The notes: a model not told the origin generated them from the letters alone. A DNA stretch of 64,000 nt from an uncultured Clostridia bacterium (GCA_944367045.1 CALVWI010000008.1:21482-85481); one strand, 5' to 3'. Counted from the stretch's first letter, positions 43,411 through 51,597 are shown. A program made the numbers and translations.

Positions 43411-43456
43411 AATCTCAGAATTTGCCGCTTTGCATAGTACTATGCGTGACATAATT
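43411..43456 (+). repeat. Dispersed palindromic intergenic repeat, copy 2
   Basis: Contains GCATAGTACTATGC, a perfect 14-base palindrome, followed by GACATAAT. It lies 22 bases after the ATP-grasp gene stop and upstream of a terminator. Confidence 0.75.
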
Positions 43457-43485
43457 TTCTATTTATAATATAAGAAAATGAAAAA

Positions 43486-43507
43486 GCCGCCCCGATCACG
43501 AGGCGGC
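43486..43507. terminator. Bidirectional terminator
   Basis: GCCGCC/GGCGGC stem flanked by A5 and a T-rich tract, between the convergent ATP-grasp and rnhA genes. Confidence 0.8.
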
Positions 43508-43520
43508 GTTATTTTTGCGT

Positions 43521-43982
43521 TCAGGCCTGTCCGTTCATGCGGAGGGCGTTGATGGCGGCGCGGGCGAGCTCGTCGCAGCGGTTGTTGAGTTCGTTGTCGG
43601 CGTGCCCCTTTACTTTATGGAAGACGACCTCGTGCTGCCGCGTGAGGGCGAGCAGCTGCTTCCAGAGATCGTCATTTAAGACGGGCTTCTTGTCGGCCTT
43701 CTTCCATCCGAGCTTCTCCCAGCCGTACACCCACCCTTGAAGAAAGCCATTGACGGTATAGGCGGAGTCGCTGTAGACGTCCACATGGCAGGGGAACTTG
43801 AGGCGGTTGAGCCCCTCGATGACGGCGGTGAGCTCCATGCGGTTGTTGGTGGTCTGCGCTTCGCCTCCCGAGATCTCGCGGCGGTGCTCCCCGAAGATGA
43901 GGATGGCGCCCCAGCCGCCCGCCCCGGGATTTCCCGAACAGGCCCCGTCCGTGTAGAGGGTGACACTCTTCAATTCGCTCAT
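43521..43982 (-). CDS. rnhA: Ribonuclease HI
   Basis: A 153-residue RNase HI, which degrades RNA in RNA-DNA hybrids. The catalytic acidic residues are visible: Asp12 in LYTDGACSGNPG, Glu in NRMELTAVIEG, Asp in YSDSAYTVNG and Asp in GHADNELNNRCDELA. The start overlaps the proC stop by 4 bases, so it is the second gene of a proC-rnhA unit. Confidence 0.95.
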   Translation of the reverse strand: MSELKSVTLYTDGACSGNPGAGGWGAILIFGEHRREISGGEAQTTNNRMELTAVIEGLNRLKFPCHVDVYSDSAYTVNGFLQGWVYGWEKLGWKKADKKPVLNDDLWKQLLALTRQHEVVFHKVKGHADNELNNRCDELARAAINALRMNGQA

Positions 43983-44782
43983 CTGGAGAGTTCCTCGGCT
44001 CTCGTATTGGCAGCCTGCATTGCGCGGACGACCGTCTCGGGCATCTCGTTACGGCGCAGCACTTCGAGCGCAGCGAGCGTCGTTCCGCCCTTGGACGAGA
44101 CGGCTGCAATGAGCTGTTCGAGTGGAGTATCCGAATGTGCTTCTGCCATGGCGGCGCCGCCCTTGAGCGTCTGAATGGCGAGAACACGCGCGTCCTCCTC
44201 GTCGAGCCCGCACCTCACGCCGCCGTCGATGAGCGCCTGCAAAAAGAGGTAGACGTAGGCTGGCCCGCTTCCCGAGAGGGCAGTGACGGCGTTGAGCTTT
44301 TCCTCGTGCATAGGGAGGACGGTGCTCGTCGCTGCGAAGAGCCCGAATACGAAGTCGGCGTCGTCTGGCGCGAGGTCATACGCGTCGATCGCGGCAGCAC
44401 CCATTCCGACCGAGCAGGGCAGGTTGGGCATCACGCGGGCGATGGCGGCGTTCGTCTCGAGCGCCTGTTTGATCTTTCCCTTTTGCATCCCCGCCATGAT
44501 GGAGATGACGGTGGGAAGGACGACGTCCTTGAGCCCGTCTGCAACTTCGGGGAAGGTCTGCGGCTTCACGGAGAGGAGCAAATACCTGCTTCTCTCGGCG
44601 GCGATGCGGTTTAAGATAGTCGTTTGAAAGCCGCGGGCTGCGAAAAAGTCGCGGCATGCGTCCGAGGGATCGCTCACGATGACTTCGTCGGGTGAGAGAA
44701 AGCGGTGCTCCACGGCACCGAGAATGATGGCGCGCGCCATAAAGCCGCCGCCGATAACACCGATCTTGCATTGTTTTTCCAT
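43979..44782 (-). CDS. proC: Pyrroline-5-carboxylate reductase
   Basis: A 267-residue P5C reductase, the last step of proline synthesis. The NAD(P)H-binding motif IGVIGGGFMARAII is at the N terminus, with LLSVKPQTFPEV, RVMPNLPCSVGMG, TALSGSGPAYVYLFLQALIDGG-like and the C-terminal VSSKGGTTLAAL typical of the family. The start is placed at ATG 44782, about 11 bases after AGGA; ATG 44794 would add 4 residues and overlaps that site. rnhA follows with a 4-base overlap. Confidence 0.94.
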   Translation of the reverse strand: MEKQCKIGVIGGGFMARAIILGAVEHRFLSPDEVIVSDPSDACRDFFAARGFQTTILNRIAAERSRYLLLSVKPQTFPEVADGLKDVVLPTVISIMAGMQKGKIKQALETNAAIARVMPNLPCSVGMGAAAIDAYDLAPDDADFVFGLFAATSTVLPMHEEKLNAVTALSGSGPAYVYLFLQALIDGGVRCGLDEEDARVLAIQTLKGGAAMAEAHSDTPLEQLIAAVSSKGGTTLAALEVLRRNEMPETVVRAMQAANTRAEELSR

Positions 44783-44823
44783 AAAAATTGCCATCCTAAT
44801 TTTGGTTTTCGAGCAAAAATTTC

Positions 44824-44852
44824 TTGACGAAAGGGGGAAGATACGCTATAAT
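44824..44852 (+). promoter_or_regulatory. Promoter of tRNA-Trp
   Basis: TTGACG and TATAAT with a 17-base spacer, 12 bases before the tRNA. Confidence 0.85.
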
Positions 44853-44864
44853 ATGAAAAGTCAC

Positions 44865-44939
44865 AGGGGAGTGGCTCAACGGTAGAGTAGCGGTCTCCAA
44901 AACCGTAGGTTGCGTGTTCGAATCGCGTCTCCCCTGCCA
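44865..44939 (+). tRNA. tRNA-Trp (anticodon CCA)
   Basis: AGGGGAG acceptor stem pairs with CTCCCCT; anticodon loop CTCCAAA gives CCA; encoded 3' CCA. Confidence 0.95.
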
Positions 44940-44942
44940 AAG

Positions 44943-44970
44943 GCAGTCCGAATCGTCGGGCTGCTTTTTT
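44943..44970 (+). terminator. Terminator after tRNA-Trp
   Basis: GCAGTCCGA, ATCG loop, TCGGGCTGC, then six T. Confidence 0.9.
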
Positions 44971-45095
44971 GTTTTCTTGCGAAGGGCCGCTCCTCGCCTT
45001 ACGCTGAATATCCCCCGTGGGGGCGCATCTCTTTCCTTATCTTATCAAAAGAGGGGAGAAAAGTCAAATAAATGAGACGGCCGTGAGCACGCCGC

Positions 45096-45124
45096 TTGAC
45101 CTTGCATTGCAAGTGGTATATAAT
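45096..45124 (+). promoter_or_regulatory. Promoter of the VTT-domain gene
   Basis: TTGACC and TATAAT with a 17-base spacer. Confidence 0.8.
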
Positions 45125-45228
45125 GGTGATAAGGGCAGATTTTTGCGCCTTGTTCCCGTTCGATGATATTTTGCCGTGCGGCGAGATATACTGATAGTAT
45201 GCAGCAGGCGCGGCCCTCCATAAAGACA

Positions 45229-46299
45229 ATGCAAGTAAAGAACAGTGTCCTCATTCAAATATTGCTCCTGACCGCGGCGGCCGTTGCGCTGCAGGTCTTT
45301 ATCGTGCTTCTCGCGTTCCTTCCCGATATCTCGGCGAAGGAGTGGCTCTACCTTCTGCTTCTTGCGGGAGGCACCATCCTCAACATTGCGCTCTACGTAC
45401 TCGGCATTGTGTTCAGCGTGCGGGGCAAGGAGACGCTCGGCAAGGGCAGTTTCTTGGCGGAGGTACTCCTTCTCATCGCGGCGATCGTCTTTTATGTCGT
45501 CCTTAAGACGGGATTTTGGAAGATCGTCTCGGATGAGCAGCTCTTCCGCGAATTTCTCGAGCGGGCGGGCGTATGGATGAGCATCGTCTTTATCGCCCTG
45601 CAATTTCTGCAGGTCGTCATCCTTCCCATTCCGAGCACCGTCACCGTCGTCGCGGGGAGCGCGCTCTTCGGCCCGCTGCTTGGCAGTGTCTACAGCCTCA
45701 TCGGCATCCTCTTGGGCTCCTTCACGGCATTTGCCATCGGGCGGCTCGCGGGGTACCGCGTCGTCGCGTGGCTTGTCGGTAAGGAGACGCTCGACAAATG
45801 GCTCTCAAAGGTCAAGGGCAAGGATAAGATCTTTCTCTCGGCGATGTTCCTTTTGCCCGTCTTTCCAGACGATGTCCTGTGCTTTGTGGCGGGGCTCTCG
45901 ACGATGAGCTTCGGACTGTTCGCGATCGTCATCGCCATCTCCCGCGTCCTTGCCGTCTTTACGACGAGCTACTCCGTCTCCCTCATTCCCTTCGATACCT
46001 GGTGGGGCATTCTCATCTGGGTGCTCATCGCCGCGGCCGTCATCGCCGTGTTCTTCCTGCTCTATAAGAAGTCGGACGCCATCTTAAACTTCATCCACAA
46101 GCTCTTTCATCGAGAAGTGCGGGTCAAGGAGAAGTCGGAGGGGAACGTGGAGCTCAAGGTCGTCTCGCCCGAGGGGCACATCGTCGAGAAGGGCGGAAAG
46201 CAGGGGGAGAATACTCCTTCGAAGGGAAAAGACGAGGTCGTTTCTCCGCCCGACAAAGGCGGTCCTGCCGACACATCGGGGGAGCCTCATACAAAATAG
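45229..46299 (+). CDS. VTT-domain (TVP38/TMEM64, DedA-like) membrane protein
   Basis: A membrane protein of about 356 residues with an N-terminal set of three hydrophobic segments, then the VTT/DedA-type core: LPIPSTVTVVAGSALFGPLL, GSFTAFAIGRLAGY, and LLPVFPDDVLCFVAGLSTMS. Such proteins move phospholipids or lipid carriers across the membrane, or act in membrane stress. The C-terminal 75 residues are charged and low-complexity (KGGKQGENTPSKGK). Start is uncertain: ATG 45229 was chosen, with 45199 and 45163 also in frame and no clear ribosome-binding site at any. Confidence 0.82.
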   Translation: MQVKNSVLIQILLLTAAAVALQVFIVLLAFLPDISAKEWLYLLLLAGGTILNIALYVLGIVFSVRGKETLGKGSFLAEVLLLIAAIVFYVVLKTGFWKIVSDEQLFREFLERAGVWMSIVFIALQFLQVVILPIPSTVTVVAGSALFGPLLGSVYSLIGILLGSFTAFAIGRLAGYRVVAWLVGKETLDKWLSKVKGKDKIFLSAMFLLPVFPDDVLCFVAGLSTMSFGLFAIVIAISRVLAVFTTSYSVSLIPFDTWWGILIWVLIAAAVIAVFFLLYKKSDAILNFIHKLFHREVRVKEKSEGNVELKVVSPEGHIVEKGGKQGENTPSKGKDEVVSPPDKGGPADTSGEPHTK

Positions 46300-46309
46300 T
46301 TATAATCAA

Positions 46310-46341
46310 CCTCGGGGAAGCGCTCTCCGAGGGATTTTTTT
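46310..46341 (+). terminator. Terminator after VTT-domain gene
   Basis: CCTCGGGGA, AGCGC loop, TCTCCGAGG, then seven T. Confidence 0.85.
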
Positions 46342-46372
46342 GCGGTTTTTTTATGGGGAGAGGCCGTTTTTG

Positions 46373-46401
46373 TTGTAAATTCCGCGAAAATGTATTAAAA
46401 T
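46373..46401 (+). promoter_or_regulatory. Promoter of typA
   Basis: TTGTAA and TAAAAT with a 17-base spacer, 31 bases before the start. Confidence 0.75.
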
Positions 46402-46432
46402 AGGCGACGGTAAATATTTTTAGAGGTTTTAT

Positions 46433-48262
46433 ATGGTCAGAGAAGATTTAAGGAATATCGCCATCATCGCGCACGTCGACCACGGCAAGACGACCCTCGT
46501 CGACCAGCTCTTGAAGCAGAGCGGCACGTTCCGCGCCAATCAGGCGGTGGAGGAACGCGTGATGGACAGCGGCGATCTGGAACGGGAGCGCGGCATCACC
46601 ATCCTTGCCAAGAACACGTCCGTTCACTACAACGGCGTCAAGATCAACATCGTCGATACCCCCGGCCACGCCGACTTTTCGGGCGAGGTGGAGCGTTCGC
46701 TCAAGATGGTCTCGGGCGTGCTGCTTCTCGTTGACGCCGCCGAGGGGCCCATGCCGCAGACGCGCTTTGTCACGCAGAAGGCGCTCGAGCTCGGGCTCAA
46801 ACTCATCATCGTCATCAACAAGATCGATCGCCCCGATGCGCGCGTCAAGGAAGTCATCGATGAAGTTTTGGAACTTCTGATGGACCTCAACGCGACGGAC
46901 GAACAGCTCGAGAGCCCCTTCCTGTTCTGCTCGGGCAGAGAGGGCACGGCCTCGACCGATCCCGACGTCAAGGGCACCGACTTAAAGCCCCTGTATGAAG
47001 CCATCCTCTCGCACTTCCCGCCCCTCGACATGGACACGGAGGGTGAGCTTCAGATCCTCGTCTCGTCCATCGATTACAACGAGTATGTCGGGCGCATCGG
47101 CATCGGCCGCATCGAGCGCGGCGTCGCAAGACCCAATGCGGACGTCACCGTCTGCAACTACAACCACCCCGCCGTCAACACGCGCGGCAAGCTCGTCGCT
47201 CTCTATGAGATCGAGGGCCTCAACCGCGTTCCCTGCGAGAGCGCCATGGCGGGCGACATCGTCTGCTTTGCGGGCCTCGAGAAGATCAACATCGGCGACA
47301 CGGTGTGCGCCTCCGCCTGCGTGGAGCCCGTGCCCTTCGTCAAGATCTCCGATCCCACAGTGGAGATGATCTTCTCCGTCAACGATTCTCCCTTCGCGGG
47401 CAAGGAGGGCAAGTTCGTCACGACCCGTCACCTCCGCGAGCGGCTGTACCGCGAACTTCTTCGTGACGTCTCCCTTCGCGTGGAGGACACCGACTCGACG
47501 GACGCCTTCCGCGTGAGCGGCAGAGGAGAGATGCACCTCTCCATCCTCATCGAGACGATGCGCCGCGAGGGCTACGAATTCCAGGTCAGCGCCCCGAAGG
47601 TGCTCTATAAGGAGATCGACGGCGTCAAGTACGAACCCGTGGAGCGCCTCATTGTGGACGTTCCCGAGACGACGACCGGACCCGTCTTTCAGAGCATGGG
47701 CGAGAGAAAGGGCGAGCTCCTCCACATGAGCGCCATCGGTTCGCGCATGCGCCTCGAATTTTTGGTCCCTTCGCGCGGCCTCTTCGGCTACAAGAGCGAA
47801 TTTTTGACGGACACCAAGGGCGAGGGCGTCATGAGCTCGGTGTTCTTTGAGTACCAGCCCTACAAGGGCGAGATCGATCGCAAGACGGTGGGCTCTCTCG
47901 TCGCCTTTGAGACGGGCGAAGCTGTCACCTACGGTCTCTTCAACGCGCAAGGCAGAGGCGTCCTGTTCATCACGCCCGGCACGCCCGTCTATGAGGGCAT
48001 GGTGGTGGGGTATTCCCCCAAGGACGAGGACATCAACGTCAACGTCTGCAAGACCAAGCACCTCACGAACACGCGTTCCTCCTCGTCGGATGAAGCGCTC
48101 CGCCTCATTCCGCCCAAGAAATTAAGCCTTGAGGAAGCGCTCGAATTCATCGGCGACGACGAACTTCTCGAGATCACGCCCAAGAATGTACGCATCCGCA
48201 AGCGCATCCTTGACTCCGAACTGCGCGCAAAGGCACGCGCAAAGGCGAAAGCAGGGCTTTAA
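46433..48262 (+). CDS. typA: GTPase TypA/BipA
   Basis: A 609-residue ribosome-associated translational GTPase. G1 is AHVDHGKTTLVDQLL, G3 DTPGHADFSGEVER, G4 NKIDRPDAR. The EF-G-like domains II, III and V follow, and the C-terminal TypA domain contains GTPVYEGMVVGYSPKDEDINVNVC-type sequence and KHLTNTRSSSSDEALRL. It helps ribosome assembly and stress adaptation. AGAGG precedes the ATG. The stop codon lies at the start of a dispersed repeat copy. Confidence 0.96.
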   Translation: MVREDLRNIAIIAHVDHGKTTLVDQLLKQSGTFRANQAVEERVMDSGDLERERGITILAKNTSVHYNGVKINIVDTPGHADFSGEVERSLKMVSGVLLLVDAAEGPMPQTRFVTQKALELGLKLIIVINKIDRPDARVKEVIDEVLELLMDLNATDEQLESPFLFCSGREGTASTDPDVKGTDLKPLYEAILSHFPPLDMDTEGELQILVSSIDYNEYVGRIGIGRIERGVARPNADVTVCNYNHPAVNTRGKLVALYEIEGLNRVPCESAMAGDIVCFAGLEKINIGDTVCASACVEPVPFVKISDPTVEMIFSVNDSPFAGKEGKFVTTRHLRERLYRELLRDVSLRVEDTDSTDAFRVSGRGEMHLSILIETMRREGYEFQVSAPKVLYKEIDGVKYEPVERLIVDVPETTTGPVFQSMGERKGELLHMSAIGSRMRLEFLVPSRGLFGYKSEFLTDTKGEGVMSSVFFEYQPYKGEIDRKTVGSLVAFETGEAVTYGLFNAQGRGVLFITPGTPVYEGMVVGYSPKDEDINVNVCKTKHLTNTRSSSSDEALRLIPPKKLSLEEALEFIGDDELLEITPKNVRIRKRILDSELRAKARAKAKAGL

Positions 48263-48286
48263 CATAGTACTTTTTCAGACATAGTA
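48261..48286 (+). repeat. Dispersed palindromic intergenic repeat, copy 3 (degenerate)
   Basis: ACATAGTACT, TTTTTCA, GACATAGTA: agrees with copy 1 except that the second palindrome arm is TTT instead of ATG. It overlaps the typA stop codon and precedes its terminator. Confidence 0.65.
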
Positions 48287-48302
48287 TTTCGAATTATCTT
48301 GA

Positions 48303-48330
48303 AAACCGCTCTTATATGGGCGGTTTTTTC
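48303..48330 (+). terminator. Terminator after typA
   Basis: AACCGC...GCGGTT stem around a TCTTATATGG loop, followed by TTTTTT. Its T-run abuts the -35 of the yabP promoter. Confidence 0.85.
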
Positions 48331-48357
48331 ATAAAAAAGATGCCTTCTTCATACAAT
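48329..48357 (+). promoter_or_regulatory. Sigma-E-type promoter of yabP
   Basis: CATACAAT at 48350-48357 matches the sigma-E -10 consensus exactly; TCATAAA at 48329-48335 is a plausible -35 with a 14-base spacer. The ATG of yabP is only 6 bases after the -10. Confidence 0.75.
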
Positions 48358-48362
48358 TTACC

Positions 48363-48611
48363 ATGCAGGAAGGAACGAACTGTCTTTTAACGTTGGAAAA
48401 CAGGGAGAAGCTCACTTTGACGGGCGTGGAGAGCGTCGACGCCTTTTCCGACCGCTCGATCCGACTCACGGTGTGCGGGGAGAAGCTCACCATCGAGGGC
48501 GAAAAGCTCAAGATCCTTGCCTTTTCCGAGGGCAGCGGCAACTTCACCGCCTCGGGAGAAGTTAACTCTCTGCGCTGGGGGAAGAGCGCGAAAAAGGGGC
48601 TGTTCGCTTGA
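48363..48611 (+). CDS. yabP: Sporulation protein YabP
   Basis: An 82-residue YabP-family protein (LENREKLTLTGVESVDAFSD, LTIEGEKLKI, NFTASGEVNSLRW). YabP and YabQ are made in the mother cell and are needed for normal cortex/coat stages in Bacillus. No Shine-Dalgarno sequence precedes the ATG and the sigma-E-type -10 ends 5 bases before it, so the mRNA may be leaderless. Family homology begins around residue 7, which leaves little room for a later start. The stop overlaps yabQ. Confidence 0.88.
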   Translation: MQEGTNCLLTLENREKLTLTGVESVDAFSDRSIRLTVCGEKLTIEGEKLKILAFSEGSGNFTASGEVNSLRWGKSAKKGLFA

Positions 48612-48988
48612 CGCAGCTCAAAGAGTTCTGCCTTGTCCTTTTATTCGGTGTCGCGGGAGGGGCTTTATACGAACTCTTTCGCCTTCCCAAGCACGCAAGG
48701 GAGCGCGCATGGTTGCGCATCGCGCTTGATATTCTCTTCTGTCTCGTCTTTGCGGCGGGGTATGTGTTTTTCGCGCTGAATGCAGGGTTTTCGGGATTTC
48801 GTCTGTATCATGCGGCGGCGCTCATATCAGGTCTTTTCCTCTACGAGAAAACTTTCCACAAAACCGTTGCTTTTTTCGCTCAAAGGGTGTATAATGCTGC
48901 ATATAAGGAAATCATACGCAAAAAGGAACGTAAAGCATGGCAGACAAGAGACCGCTCTCTCCCGAAAAAGCAACGAGGATCGCCGTAG
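48608..48988 (+). CDS. yabQ: Spore cortex protein YabQ
   Basis: A 126-residue YabQ-family membrane protein with four hydrophobic segments (about 5-22, 38-58, 66-80) and a charged C-terminal tail. LVLLFGVAGGALYELFRLP is the family motif. TTG start at 48608 overlaps the yabP stop by 4 bases, indicating coupled translation. YabQ localises to the outer forespore membrane and is needed for cortex formation. Its tail overlaps the divIC-like gene by 52 bases. Confidence 0.85.
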   Translation: MTQLKEFCLVLLFGVAGGALYELFRLPKHARERAWLRIALDILFCLVFAAGYVFFALNAGFSGFRLYHAAALISGLFLYEKTFHKTVAFFAQRVYNAAYKEIIRKKERKAWQTRDRSLPKKQRGSP

Positions 48989-49203
48989 GAGCAACCGTCG
49001 GCGGGGTTTTGCTCGTGCTCTTTCTCATCGTCGTGCTCATCATTCAGTTTGTGCAGATCGGCGTCCAGAACCGCACGGAGGACGAGCTCAACGAGCAGAT
49101 CGCCCGTTATGAGCAGATGATCGCGGACGGTGAGGACAAGATCACCTATTATGAGGAAGGCAACGGGCTGTACTATCTCGCCCGCAAACATGGTTGGCAG
49201 TAA
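48937..49203 (+). CDS. divIC: DivIC/FtsB-type septum-formation protein
   Basis: An 88-residue bitopic membrane protein: short cytoplasmic N terminus, one membrane segment (about 17-40), then a coiled coil (RTEDELNEQIARYEQMI) and the end EGNGLYYLARKHGWQ. Size, topology and its place after yabP-yabQ match divIC in Bacillus, a divisome protein acting with FtsL and DivIB. AGGAACG lies before the ATG. The ATG is internal to yabQ, and the stop overlaps the ppx start. Confidence 0.85.
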   Translation: MADKRPLSPEKATRIAVGATVGGVLLVLFLIVVLIIQFVQIGVQNRTEDELNEQIARYEQMIADGEDKITYYEEGNGLYYLARKHGWQ

Positions 49204-50066
49204 TGAAATTTGCAGTCATCGATATCGGTTCCAATTCCGTTCGTCTCATGCTTTGGGCGGACGGAAAAGTTTTATATAAGACGCTTTCGACCACCCGCCT
49301 CGGCGAGGGGACGGCCTTTCAGCCTGTCTTAAAACCCGAAGCCTTAGAGCGCACCGCGCTCGCCGTCCGTGACTTTTACGAGCGTGCGAAGGGGGAGGGT
49401 GCGGAAGTCGTCTTTGCCTATGCGACGGAGGCAGTCCGCTCTGCCAAAAACGGCGGCGATTTTACGGCGCGCGTAAAGGAGCTCACGGGGCTCGATGTCG
49501 AGGTGCTCTCGGGGAATACCGAGGCGGAACTCGGCCTTTTCGGAGCTTTGGGCGACCGCGAGAACGGCGGCATGATCGACGTCGGCGGTGCGAGTACCGA
49601 GGTGTGCTTTCGCAAGGACGGCCGCCTTGCGTTCTCCGTCAGCCTCCCGCTCGGCGCGGTGCGGCTCTTCGACCTCTGCCACGACGACGAGGGCCTTCTC
49701 GAAAAGACGCTCGCCCCGCAGCTCGAAAAGCTTAAGGATGCGCCCCGTCTTTCGCCCGTATTCGGCGTTGGGGGGACGGCGACGACCATCGCCGCGCTCC
49801 ACTTGCAGCTCAAGGAATATTCGAGCGCCGCGGTGCAGGGCTGCCGCATTTCGCTTGAAGAGCTCGAGGCCCTCACCCAAAACCTTCTATCTCTTAATGT
49901 GGAAGAACGCAAGGCGCTTCCCGGCATGGACGCGCGCCGTGCCGACATCATCGCGGGCGGGGCGTTCCTTCTCTCGAGTGTTTTAAGGACGCTGGGAGAG
50001 AAGGAGCTCATTGTCTCCGATTCGGACAACTTAGAGGGCTACCTCGCCTACAAGGGGATCCGATGA
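49203..50066 (+). CDS. Ppx/GppA phosphatase-family protein
   Basis: A 287-residue protein with the Ppx/GppA N-terminal ASKHA domains only: VIDIGSNSVRLMLW, AYATEAVRSAKNG, MIDVGGASTEVCF, and FGVGGTATTIAALHL. Members hydrolyse polyphosphate or pppGpp; the short form lacks the C-terminal HD-like domain of E. coli Ppx. The start is ATG 49203, overlapping the divIC stop by one base; the next gene overlaps by 4. Confidence 0.9.
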   Translation: MKFAVIDIGSNSVRLMLWADGKVLYKTLSTTRLGEGTAFQPVLKPEALERTALAVRDFYERAKGEGAEVVFAYATEAVRSAKNGGDFTARVKELTGLDVEVLSGNTEAELGLFGALGDRENGGMIDVGGASTEVCFRKDGRLAFSVSLPLGAVRLFDLCHDDEGLLEKTLAPQLEKLKDAPRLSPVFGVGGTATTIAALHLQLKEYSSAAVQGCRISLEELEALTQNLLSLNVEERKALPGMDARRADIIAGGAFLLSSVLRTLGEKELIVSDSDNLEGYLAYKGIR

Positions 50067-51112
50067 AGGGAAAGAGCTATCGCATTCTCAACTACATTCT
50101 GCTCGCGTTGGCGCTTGCGGCGACCATCTTTTTCATCGTCAAGGGCGATGCGGGAGGGGGCAACCGCGGTGTCGTGTGCGCGCTCGTCTGCGTTGCCGCT
50201 GCCGTCGTTCAGGTGCACTATTTTGTGCATGAGCTGGGGCATCTCCTTGTCGGGCTTCTCGTGAACTTCCGCGCCGTATCCTTTTCGGTCGGGTTCTTGC
50301 GCCTCTCGCGGATGGGCAGAAAGCTCTCGTTCATTCCCAATGCGGCGGTCGCGGGTGCGTGTGAGATGTACCCCGTCGAAGAAAAACGCCTCAAGGGCCG
50401 CGTCATTGCCTATTCTTTGGGCGGAGCGGCGTTCAATTTCCTCTTTGCGGCGGCCGCGCTCCTTTGTTACTTTTTACTGCCCGCCTCGTGGGGGATGCTT
50501 CTTTTCGCGGCGCTCGCGCCCCTCAACCTCTATGAGGGCATTATGGAACTGCTACCCGCAGATCTTTCCGCCGGCAAGACGGACGGCTGCCTCGTCAGGG
50601 ATATCATGAAGGGCGAGTCGACGGCGACGGTCACGCTTGCCGTATTCCGCGCGCAGGGCATCCTCGCAAGGGGGAGCTTTTCCGACCTCCCCCGCCAAGT
50701 CCTCTACGACGTTCCCGTCATCCGCGAGGACGAGCCCGTCTTTTTGTCCCTCCTTCAGCTGCGCATGATGAAGGCGACGCTCGACGGTGACAGTGAGGAG
50801 GCGATCGCCTCGGCCCGTCGGCTCATGGGGCTTTCCGAGTATCTTCCTGCGTTCGAGGCGGGGGAACTCGCCGCGGACTGTGCGTCCGTTTTGTGGCTGT
50901 TCGGCGAAGAGACCGAGCTTTCCGAAGACCTTCTCAAAGCTGCAAAGGGGAGCTGCGCCGTCCTTCGCATTCGCACGCTCTCGGGCGAAGAGAGCGCTCT
51001 TGAAAAGTGGAAAAAAGCCGCAAAAAAACTCCCGATGAAGGGTCAGCGGGAGTGGGAAGCGTTCTTTAAGGCGCGCCTAAAGGAGAGCGGACTTTCGGCA
51101 GACGAAAAATAA
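50063..51112 (+). CDS. M50-like membrane metalloprotease
   Basis: A 349-residue protein with about four membrane segments. His56-Glu57-x2-His60 in HYFVHELGHLLVGLL gives a zinc site inside the second segment, and NLYEGIMELLPADLSAGKTDG resembles the N-x-x-P...DG motif of site-2 proteases. From about residue 210 a soluble helical domain (LLQLRMMKATLDGDSEEAI) replaces the usual PDZ domain. It may cut membrane regulators or division proteins. Coupled to the ppx gene by a 4-base overlap; not assigned to SpoIVFB specifically. Confidence 0.78.
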   Translation: MKGKSYRILNYILLALALAATIFFIVKGDAGGGNRGVVCALVCVAAAVVQVHYFVHELGHLLVGLLVNFRAVSFSVGFLRLSRMGRKLSFIPNAAVAGACEMYPVEEKRLKGRVIAYSLGGAAFNFLFAAAALLCYFLLPASWGMLLFAALAPLNLYEGIMELLPADLSAGKTDGCLVRDIMKGESTATVTLAVFRAQGILARGSFSDLPRQVLYDVPVIREDEPVFLSLLQLRMMKATLDGDSEEAIASARRLMGLSEYLPAFEAGELAADCASVLWLFGEETELSEDLLKAAKGSCAVLRIRTLSGEESALEKWKKAAKKLPMKGQREWEAFFKARLKESGLSADEK

Positions 51113-51175
51113 AGAGAGACGCAGATAAGCGAACTCTCTTTGAGAACAAATTAACAAATTATGCACGGAGAGTAA

Positions 51176-51202
51176 AATTCTGTCCGAAAAAAGGACAGAA
51201 TT
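51176..51202. terminator. Hairpin between M50 gene and XRE gene
   Basis: Perfect 10-base stem AATTCTGTCC/GGACAGAATT with a 7-base loop; weak T-tracts on both sides. Confidence 0.5.
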
Positions 51203-51281
51203 ACCCTGAAAGGGACCTCGGTTCACGAGGGGACAATGAGCGCCGTGCGCTGTAAGATAAAATATGAAGTTGTAATTAAAC

Positions 51282-51485
51282 TCAATCGGAAAGTCCGAGC
51301 AGATAGTCGGCGGAGACGTTGAAGTAACGCGCCACCTTGGCGATGTTCGAAGCGGTGGGATCGCTCTTATTGGTTTCCCAATAGCAGACGATGCCGAGGC
51401 TTACGCCGAGATCCTTCGCGACCGTAGCCTGCGAGAGACCTCTCTCTTTTCTGAGTTCCATGAGTCTTTCGGAAAATGCTTTCAT
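51282..51485 (-). CDS. Small XRE-family transcriptional regulator
   Basis: A 67-residue HTH protein: FSERLMELRKERGLSQATVA, LGVSLGIVCYWETNKSDPTA, VARYFNVSADYLLGL, the full XRE helix-turn-helix with almost nothing added. ATG 51485 is chosen since homology starts there, and the promoter -10 ends only 6 bases before it, so the mRNA is probably leaderless. A longer frame to 51554 would pass through the promoter. Its target is unknown; the divergent phosphatase gene is a candidate. Confidence 0.82.
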   Translation of the reverse strand: MKAFSERLMELRKERGLSQATVAKDLGVSLGIVCYWETNKSDPTASNIAKVARYFNVSADYLLGLSD

Positions 51486-51491
51486 ACTGTC

Positions 51492-51520
51492 ATTATAACA
51501 TAGCCTAAAAATAATTGCAA
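51492..51520 (-). promoter_or_regulatory. Promoter of the XRE gene
   Basis: Minus strand TTGCAA, 17-base spacer, TATAAT, 6 bases before the ATG. Confidence 0.8.
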
Positions 51521-51597
51521 GTGGTTTTATTAAAATTTCGAGACGTCTTACCATTTTATTTTTATAAATTCACAAATTAAGCCAATTCGGAGCAATC

